Position numbers and translations under genes: made by a program. A DNA stretch of 64,000 nucleotides from Phymorhynchus buccinoides (taxonomy: Eukaryota; Mollusca; Gastropoda; Neogastropoda; Raphitomidae), in assembly GCA_017654935.2 (NCBI GenBank), contig CM065686.1, positions 30,239,335-30,303,334 on the forward strand. The letters run 5' to 3'. The notes under the pieces were generated by a model. The model was not told the DNA's origin, made no database searches, and saw nothing but the letters and a program-made list of their open reading frames with translations. The first letter of the stretch is position 1; every line of letters starts with the position of its first letter. Of this stretch, positions 57,191 to 64,000 are shown one piece after another.

Positions 57191-57366
57191 ATAAATAGCC
57201 TATATCTACCTACCTACCTATTGCTTGGTTTGTGGCTTACAAAAGTAACTGAGAACACTCAGTTGTAACAATAGTCAGAACTGACTTTGACAACTATATT
57301 GGAAGAAGAAGAACTTGAAGAACACAGTGGCTACGGGTGCAACCATGTTCAGGGATAGTAACTCTT

Positions 57367-57535
57367 GTATGCAAAAAAGTAGCATCGTGTAAATACTTCG
57401 CTCGATACTATGAGTTAGCATTTGCGACATTAAGGATGAACGACAAATTTCACTTTTTCCGTATTTGAAACACTTTTCCGTACTCAAATCGTTCATATTT
57501 CATGACATTACGGAAAAAAATGAAATTTAAAAATA
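57367..57535. mobile_element. Partial copy of the 33411 MITE
   Basis: Shares AGTAGCATCGTGTAAAT, TATGAGTTAGCATTTGCGAC and CACTTTTTCCGTATTTGAAA. The right arm is missing. Confidence 0.8.
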
Positions 57536-57616
57536 ATACAACTCTTCCTAGTCGAATTTTTCGTCACGAAACAAAATGCATTTTTTTATTTCGTATATAA
57601 TATTGGCAATATTATG

Positions 57617-57726
57617 ATCGAGCACCGTAGCTTTTGGTTTGTTCTTAAACAACACTATGTTGTTCTATCTGCCATCTTGCCATTCTAGGACCGTTTGGGA
57701 ACAAACCAATGCCTACGGTGCTCGAT
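57617..57726. mobile_element. 110-bp palindromic MITE
   Basis: ATCGAGCACCGTAG and TGGTTTGTTC at the left are complemented at the right by GAACAAACCA and CTACGGTGCTCGAT. Confidence 0.75.
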
Positions 57727-59960
57727 GAAGTTAAGGTCCGTATATTTAACACATCTTGGTAAAGAATAGGGTTATGGATAAGGTTAGGAACATGTCAGAG
57801 TTAATGTTAGTAATTTTTTAAAGACATTTTCGCACAATTTATGCGTCCCGTGATTGAGCGCCGTACCCGTATTCTGGAGAATGTGAAATACGGGCCCGTA
57901 CCCTGAGCCTCTGCCTAAATAGAATACTTTAGTGTAGGAAATACTATTACAGTGGAACTATTAAGACCGTAGACTTCATCTCAGATGTCTTTTTGAGACA
58001 CAAAAATCACCGATTTTCTCCCCTTCATACCCAGACTACTGAGTGGCTCCCTAGCCTATAAGACCCCTCCCTTATAAGATCTAATTTTGGCTGAATTTTA
58101 AGATCGTATGAGGGAGGTTGCCCTGTAATAGGGGTGTATCCTTTCTGAGTTTCCGGCAAATTGCGCCCTTCTCTCCCCACTCCCCTCATTGAAAGCTATG
58201 ATTTCCTTTTCGCCCCCCTTTCATTATTCAAATCATGATTCATTCTCCTTCCCTCCCGTCCGTGCTCGCTCGTGTGTGTAAGCTGGTGTTAACACATAGA
58301 CAAATGCTCACAAGACAAATTCTGAATCTGAATTTTCCAGGGAAAATCGGAATTCTGATTTTTCCCGGGAATATTCCGAATTTTCCCGTGACATGTACAT
58401 ACACGGGTATCTTTTTCCCAAGCTAGTAGCTGCATGCCATAGCAAACGATTCAATTGCAATTCAAAAACATTTAGAGTCCAAATTATTTTGTAGTGATCA
58501 CAATGCACTTAACACATATATTAGGAACTCGTCCACAAGCATACCTAATGTATTTTCTATTTGTACCTTGTAATGTCGAATATCCCACATCAAGTACAGT
58601 TAGAGATGTTTTATTGGTAAAGTACTGCATGAAATATAAAAAGTGTATCAACTATATCAGATTTTAGCGATGCCTTTCTGTGACAAGTTCTTTGTAGGCG
58701 TTTCATAAACTTTTGTGAAGGAGTGTGTTTAATTTGATAACAGAAAGGACAGGACATGAACATCGTGCGAGGGCACATCTCTTCATCTTCCTCGCTGCCT
58801 TTGTCTGTCTGTCGTCTCTGTATGATATGAGTAGTGTGAGGAAATGCCTTTTTGCGTGGAAAACGCTATTTGTAATGGATTGGATTCTAGGGGAGTGGGG
58901 GGGGGGGGGTGACGTAAATGTAGTTATTGCGTTGTTTTGTTGTTGTTTCTGCTCAGATTTTTAACTTTTTTGTGAAGCGCTTAGAGCCCCGTAAGGAGAA
59001 TAAGCGCTATATAAGTTGTCATTATTATTATATACATGTGTATAAAGTGTATATATATATGTGTATGCTTGTGTCATTTCCGACCATGACTGCCAGACTA
59101 TGAGATAGCAAAGGGGGCAACTGCTATTCCGGTGGGATGGGCTACATTTGTTTACACTAGAAGCCTTCGGCGGGGCACATCCTCACTCTATCGGATAAAG
59201 GGATTTGAGACACCTGAATTATAATTATGAATTGCGACAAGGGCTGTATGCTGTAGAAATCAAACATGGGAGAGAGGGAGAGAGAGAGAGAGGGAAGGAG
59301 GGGGAGGGGGGAGTAAGGGGAAGAGGGATGCTTGCATGCGGGCAGACTAGACAGACAGAATGCACGACAAAGAGATAGAGGTTTGTCTCAATCTCACACA
59401 TACGGCTTTGAATGAATGCCCATTGGGGCACAACTGAATTTAACTGGATTTAGTCTTTAATGATAAAATGGGTAGGCCTAAGAATTTTTGAAACAATTCA
59501 GTCTGGAAAAAAACATACGATTTCTTACACATATATTCATAATGAAACGTGTTTATTTTTTTAGTGAATGAACTTTGAGTTTTGTATTGATCATAATTTA
59601 TTACTTCCCCAAAAGTATTTTGAACTCTTGCAAAAGCACAATTCAACTATCAACTATGGAATAGCACCTAACATGCCGATCTGACATTTCACATCAAATA
59701 GAACTTTGAATTAAAAAAACGTTAGTATGTCTCTGTACAACACAAAGGATTACATTAAACATTTGTTTTTTTACGTTACCTTAAGCGATCTTAATGTTTC
59801 CGTTAAACACAAAGGATTACATTAAACATTTATGACTTTCAGTTTCCTTTCAAGATTTTTCTTAAAAGTTAAAGCTTAGATGTTCATCTGCTGAAAAAAC
59901 CCTGAAAGTGGTAGCTCAATTTCTTTTGTATTTACATGACTGATCTGTTTAACAACTCTT
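57727..59960. other. No gene; SINE-like tail at 58975-59035
   Basis: GTGAAGCGCTTAGAGCCCC, then AAGCGCTATATAAGTTG and (ATT)n, resembles the head block of the R1 copy at 13660. A 45-base block with ACACAAAGGATTACATTAAA is repeated at 59740 and 59805. Nothing else is recognised. Confidence 0.5.
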
Positions 59961-59967
59961 GTTTCAG

Positions 59968-60366
59968 GTTCTCTGATGACGACTATGAGTGCTGACAACT
60001 GATAGTATTATTAATAAAACCACCAAAGCTCAGGCGACAAATGTCTTCGTGACCTGTTTAGAACCACCCTTGAGAATAGTTCAAGCGCAAAGAGCTCAGC
60101 TACAGAGGGTTCTGCTGAAGGCTATTCATGTCCACACCTTGAACAGTTGAAGAATCATATACAAAGGTCAGAGTGGAACAGGGCTGCGGAACTTGTTCAA
60201 CACACGGGTGGCTGCTGTAACTGGATGGAAGTAATGATGGACAAAGCTGCCAATGTTGAGCAATGAGACAGTGACGTCAAACTGTTACAAGAAAACCAAA
60301 ATACAGCAAACAAGTGCACTGTTCAATTAACTTGTGAGAAACAATCAGAAGAATAGTGTTGTCCAC
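59968..60366 (+). pseudogene. Disrupted 5' part of the SOCS-box repeat gene
   Basis: An acceptor (CTTGTTTCAG) ends at 59967. The frame 60018-60266 encodes LEQLKNHIQRSEWNRAAELV, clearly the same helical repeat as in the main ORF, but it ends in TGA at 60264 and lies in a different frame from it. A further TAA (60328) bounds the main ORF. There is no upstream ATG in this frame until 60222. It therefore looks like former coding sequence broken by at least one stop and a frameshift, or an assembly error. Confidence 0.6.
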
Positions 60367-63360
60367 ATGATGGAGTTCCATTTCCCCTCTGAAGTGTTAG
60401 ATCTTCTTCTCAAAGCAGCAGCAAAAGATCAGTGGCTAAGGGTAAAACAGATGATCAGTACGACAGTAGGCTGTGAATACAAGGTAGAGCAGCTGTTAAA
60501 GAAAGCAGTGAACAGTCAACAGTGGGACGTTGTATTTCAGCTTGTAGACAAGGGAGTCTCTAGAAACATGAGGGACATGGTCTTTCAGGGGGCCTTGTAT
60601 TGTCACCAATTGCAGTGCACAGCTGAAATGATGAACCTTGGAGTTAGCAAGGATTGCAGGGAGAAGGAAATCCGACAACAAATCACCGACAGTCACGTTG
60701 ACTTTGTTCTGGAGGTGGTGAAAAAAATGAGAGACCCTGACCTGACTGACTTTGTCCTGAAAGAAAGCTTGAAGAAGAACCAGTGGCCATTGGTGTCAGG
60801 ATTGGTGATGGAAGGGTTGAGCTCTTCCCAGCTGCAGAGTGTGTGCGACCAGGCTATGGCTAGCAAAGCATGGGATATGGTCCTCTTGGTTTTTGACCAA
60901 GGTATCAGTCCCAGTGAACGGATTGTAAATGAATGTATAAATAACAACATAATAGAAGATATATTAGACAATTTTTCGGCAGGCAGTATGCCCGAAAGTC
61001 TGCCAGGACTGCTATTGTTGACTTTAGTCAGAAATGGCTTGGGAGATCTCGCTCTTCAAATCCTTAAGCGAGAGTCAGTGAGTGAATCCAAGTTCATGGA
61101 AGCCATCAAGTGTGCTGTTCAACTTAGGGATAAAACCGTTTTCTTAAAGCTGATTAGAGATTATGCAAGTGGCCGTCGTATCTTCAAGCAATATTTCTTT
61201 TACCAAGATTGGAAGGACACTTATAATCCAATACCTTCAGAGTGTGATGGGGGAGAGGTCAGGTGGATTTTCAAACTTTTATATAGAAAGGGTGAGAAAG
61301 ATCTTGCGTGGCTTGTTGCAACTTCTGGCAAGACATCGTATCCTCTTATTACTGATTTTTGTCAGGGAGAGAGGAAGCATTTTGATTTCAGGCTGGGAAA
61401 GTTTAGGTATGCCTTGACAAAACTGCATGAATTTGATTGTCAGAACTATTGCAAATTTGTAACAAAAATGTACAAGGCGCATGAAACATCGAAGTCAAAC
61501 CGTTCATTTTTGTTTCGTCATACCCTTCGACTTGAAGAATACAGTTTAACTGCTAAACTTTGCAGGTATCATGTGCAAAAAAGGCTAATCAAGCTTTTCT
61601 GTTTGTGGCTGATCAAAAATGAAGCAATTGACAAATTATATTATGATGTCTACAACGAACTTGATAAGGAAACTAGGGAATGGTTCGGTGCATATGCGCT
61701 AGAGTGTTCAAGGAAGGTATACTTCAAAGAAAGATCTGACAGCACCCTGAAAATATTTACTTTTCATTTCACCCGCTGCTCTAACCTTACATATGCCAAC
61801 AAAGATTTTAAAAAAGCTATTCAGGAAAGTGTGAGATTAAACTGTGCTGACTGTTTTGTGATGCTATGTAAAAACCGTCTAACACTCACAAGAACAACCA
61901 ATGATGTACTGACCAAAGAGCGCGCCTTTGCATATGCTAAAGCAGTCCGTGGAAACCGAATACATTTCATTTCCAGAGTGTTTGAAGAAAAAATTGCAGA
62001 AAGTATTCGATTTTCATCAGATGAAATGATTCAACTAACAGGCATTATAATTGAAAAAGAAGCTTGGCATATGCTGGGCTGCATCTCAACAGGTCTCAAA
62101 GATGTGCCATTTTCATGGAAGGTGGTCAGGATGGTGGAGAAATGTATAAACAAAATGCATGTGAACGAAGCAGGGTTGCTTGACATTGCATGGTTTCTAA
62201 ATCAGTGGGTCAGACACTGTGATCCGAAGGATATTGAGCTTGGGTTCATGCTGCATGCCTTACATGCAAACATTGGGTTACACACATTGTTGAATATCAT
62301 TGCCTTTTGTGTGCACAATGAGTTTGTCAACTTGGCTTTCTTCTTGGTTGTAATCACTAAGAACTGGAAAATGGTAGAAAAGGTGTCCGATGAGTGTACA
62401 ACTGTGGAGATTCACTCAAACATGCTGTGGGGAGTGATGTCCTTGATTCTTTCAGAAGGTCTGCTCACTGTAGCTGCGGCAGTGTTAGGGCTCTGGCCTG
62501 TGACATGTAACAATGTAAAACGTGCCAGGACTCTACTGAAGAATTTTTTGTTGCCATGCGTTTTAGTCAATGATGTAGTCCAAGTCTGTGAAAAGAAAGG
62601 CCTTCTGCTCTGGGCTCTTGTTTTGTCTGATGATAACCCACCATATATCCTGCAAAAACACCAGCAATGTCAGAACCATGTTGTGCTCAATCATCTTTTG
62701 AAAAATGCCCTGGAATGCTCTTCATGGGTCATAGCGGAAGCATTGATGCCAAGATGCTATGATTCAGACATTCTCATATCTGCTTTGCGAATGGCCATCA
62801 AAGATAATAAACTGAGCTTTGCCATGGATGTGATCCGTAACGTGGACCCTACCATGCCTTATTACACATGTGATGGCAACTTGTTGTATGCAGCTGTATG
62901 TTATCCTCCTAATACTGAAGGCAGAGTTAAAATGGTCAAACTATGTGTTTCTTCAGGCCTCTGCAGTTTTCATAGAAAGGAATTCCTCATGAACTTTTGC
63001 CCATTGTTGGAGGCCCTTGATCTATCTGACTTGCATGTTGTTAAAGTGTTGTTGGCATCGGGAGCCATTCCTTACAGACAACTGCACAACCTTCGAAAAA
63101 GAGTCACACTCCAGAACCGGCTACTGGACAGAAACGTGAGTGAAGACTGGAAGAAATGCTACAGATGCATTTGTGAAGCTGCTGCCACTCCTTGCCGACT
63201 GAAGCACATGGCTCGCTTGGCAATGTCTCACAAGATTGGCTATGCACCAATGAGATCTGAGAGAATTAAAAGCTTACCTGCTCCTGAACCTGTCAAAGGT
63301 TTGCTGAACTTCAAGGATGTTGAGGATGTTGAAAAACCAAAGCATGGCGAGGGACAGTAA
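60367..63360 (+). CDS. Large helical-repeat protein with C-terminal SOCS-box-like segment
   Basis: Uninterrupted 997-codon ORF from the first in-frame ATG (60367, MMEFHFPSEV). The N-terminal about 270 residues are degenerate ankyrin-like helix pairs of about 33 residues with the recurring pattern A-x-x-x-x-x-W-D-x-V-x-x-L-x-x-x-G-x-S, for example KAVNSQQWDVVFQLVDKGVS and QAMASKAWDMVLLVFDQGIS. The middle is helical without named domains. Similar repeats return near 830-900. Residues about 942-985 match a SOCS box: PCRLKHMARLAM (the BC-box Cys is Ala) and SLPAPEPVKGLLNF (Cul5-box LPxP). In ASB-type proteins this recruits Elongin B/C and Cullin-5, with the repeats binding the substrate. The 5' side is damaged, so the expressed protein may be N-terminally truncated or the locus may be a young pseudogene. 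The exact family is not recognised. Confidence 0.82.
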   Translation: MMEFHFPSEVLDLLLKAAAKDQWLRVKQMISTTVGCEYKVEQLLKKAVNSQQWDVVFQLVDKGVSRNMRDMVFQGALYCHQLQCTAEMMNLGVSKDCREKEIRQQITDSHVDFVLEVVKKMRDPDLTDFVLKESLKKNQWPLVSGLVMEGLSSSQLQSVCDQAMASKAWDMVLLVFDQGISPSERIVNECINNNIIEDILDNFSAGSMPESLPGLLLLTLVRNGLGDLALQILKRESVSESKFMEAIKCAVQLRDKTVFLKLIRDYASGRRIFKQYFFYQDWKDTYNPIPSECDGGEVRWIFKLLYRKGEKDLAWLVATSGKTSYPLITDFCQGERKHFDFRLGKFRYALTKLHEFDCQNYCKFVTKMYKAHETSKSNRSFLFRHTLRLEEYSLTAKLCRYHVQKRLIKLFCLWLIKNEAIDKLYYDVYNELDKETREWFGAYALECSRKVYFKERSDSTLKIFTFHFTRCSNLTYANKDFKKAIQESVRLNCADCFVMLCKNRLTLTRTTNDVLTKERAFAYAKAVRGNRIHFISRVFEEKIAESIRFSSDEMIQLTGIIIEKEAWHMLGCISTGLKDVPFSWKVVRMVEKCINKMHVNEAGLLDIAWFLNQWVRHCDPKDIELGFMLHALHANIGLHTLLNIIAFCVHNEFVNLAFFLVVITKNWKMVEKVSDECTTVEIHSNMLWGVMSLILSEGLLTVAAAVLGLWPVTCNNVKRARTLLKNFLLPCVLVNDVVQVCEKKGLLLWALVLSDDNPPYILQKHQQCQNHVVLNHLLKNALECSSWVIAEALMPRCYDSDILISALRMAIKDNKLSFAMDVIRNVDPTMPYYTCDGNLLYAAVCYPPNTEGRVKMVKLCVSSGLCSFHRKEFLMNFCPLLEALDLSDLHVVKVLLASGAIPYRQLHNLRKRVTLQNRLLDRNVSEDWKKCYRCICEAAATPCRLKHMARLAMSHKIGYAPMRSERIKSLPAPEPVKGLLNFKDVEDVEKPKHGEGQ

Positions 63361-64000
63361 ACAAACAAACGAAACTGATATATTGTGTTCCTTATGCAGA
63401 CACATGTCTGGTGCTTGGAATGACGTAGTGTATTATTTTCAAATATGGTGCAGAGAAAAACTACAAGTATGTAAATGCAATGTGATATGATATATACATG
63501 CTGCTTGAATTAGTATATGTATTCATTCGCTATTTGATATCCTGAGCGCAAACTGAAAATGACCTGCAAAACGTCTGCAATAATGCTACTGGGGGAAGTT
63601 CTATGGTACATGACGCGATCTTTTAGTCATCTCAAAGTCCCATATGACGAAATCCACAAAAAGATATAGGTGTATTACATTTCAGACCATCATGTCCAGG
63701 ACAAGCATAGTAAACGTGCTTTATACGATAGAAACGGGCACGGCACTAGCATTCACCGTATCTTTAAAGTGTTTAGGGGGTAACTCACCAAACTCAAGTA
63801 TTAAAAGTTTGTGAGGAAAAAAGAAAACTGTCATTTCTAGAAGCGCAACATAAATATTCATTTTGTTCTCAAAGAAACTGTCAAAAAGGAAGCAATGTCT
63901 GTTTTCCTCAGTACTTGGATGCTATTAGTAAGCATTTACTTTCAGTTTTAAAGTTCAAAAACAATTTTTAGCATTTTAAACTTTTAGAATAACGTTTTTC
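63361..64000 (+). other. Downstream of the SOCS-box ORF, no gene
   Basis: Unique AT-rich sequence, presumably 3' UTR at first. No AATAAA was found within the first 300 bases. Confidence 0.5.

Overview
This window is animal nuclear DNA. Spliced genes have GT-AG introns, the introns are several kilobases long and packed with transposable elements, and tRNA-derived SINEs, LINE 3' ends, MITEs and very long (GA)n and (GT)n microsatellites are everywhere. The protein families (an IAP-type RING protein, LSM1, a mitochondrial 2-Cys peroxiredoxin, a SOCS-box repeat protein) and the repeat style suggest a lophotrochozoan, probably a gastropod mollusc. That placement is inference; nothing here fixes the species.

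Layout. 1-1.5 kb: an 80-bp satellite and a 150-bp minisatellite. 3.1 kb: one possible orphan exon on the plus strand. 4.4-6.6 kb: the 3' end of an inhibitor-of-apoptosis-like gene on the minus strand. 7-17 kb: microsatellites, SINEs, a palindromic MITE and LINE remnants, including an RNase H domain. 17.9-19.3 kb: an intact 448-codon Harbinger-type transposase-like ORF (minus) that has lost catalytic residues. 20-24 kb: SINEs and dispersed repeats. 24.7-32.75 kb: a complete four-exon LSM1 gene (minus, 133 aa). 33.1-50.4 kb: a complete seven-exon mitochondrial peroxiredoxin gene (PRDX3-like, plus, 249 aa). 50-60 kb: repeats and MITEs. 60.0-63.4 kb: a single-exon ORF (997 codons from its first ATG) of degenerate helical repeats ending in a SOCS-box-like segment, with a damaged 5' side.

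LSM1 and PRDX3 are head to head with 374 bp between start codons, so they very likely share a bidirectional promoter; ETS-like motifs are visible in it. Both are housekeeping genes: LSM1 in cytoplasmic mRNA decapping and decay, PRDX3 in mitochondrial peroxide removal.

The most unusual feature is inside the peroxiredoxin gene. Intron 3 carries decayed copies of exon 4. Intron 5 carries about eight tandem copies of the 3' half of exon 5, most with the original splice donor and an (ATC)n spacer. Intron 6 opens with a 189-bp tandem repeat that begins exactly at the exon 6 donor. Other notable items are an intact Tc1-like transposon nested in a LINE inside PRDX3 intron 1, an 800-bp tRNA-headed retroposon with a 16-bp target duplication nested in another LINE, a hAT-type MITE with a perfect 8-bp target duplication, and an array of short palindromes at 55.5 kb.
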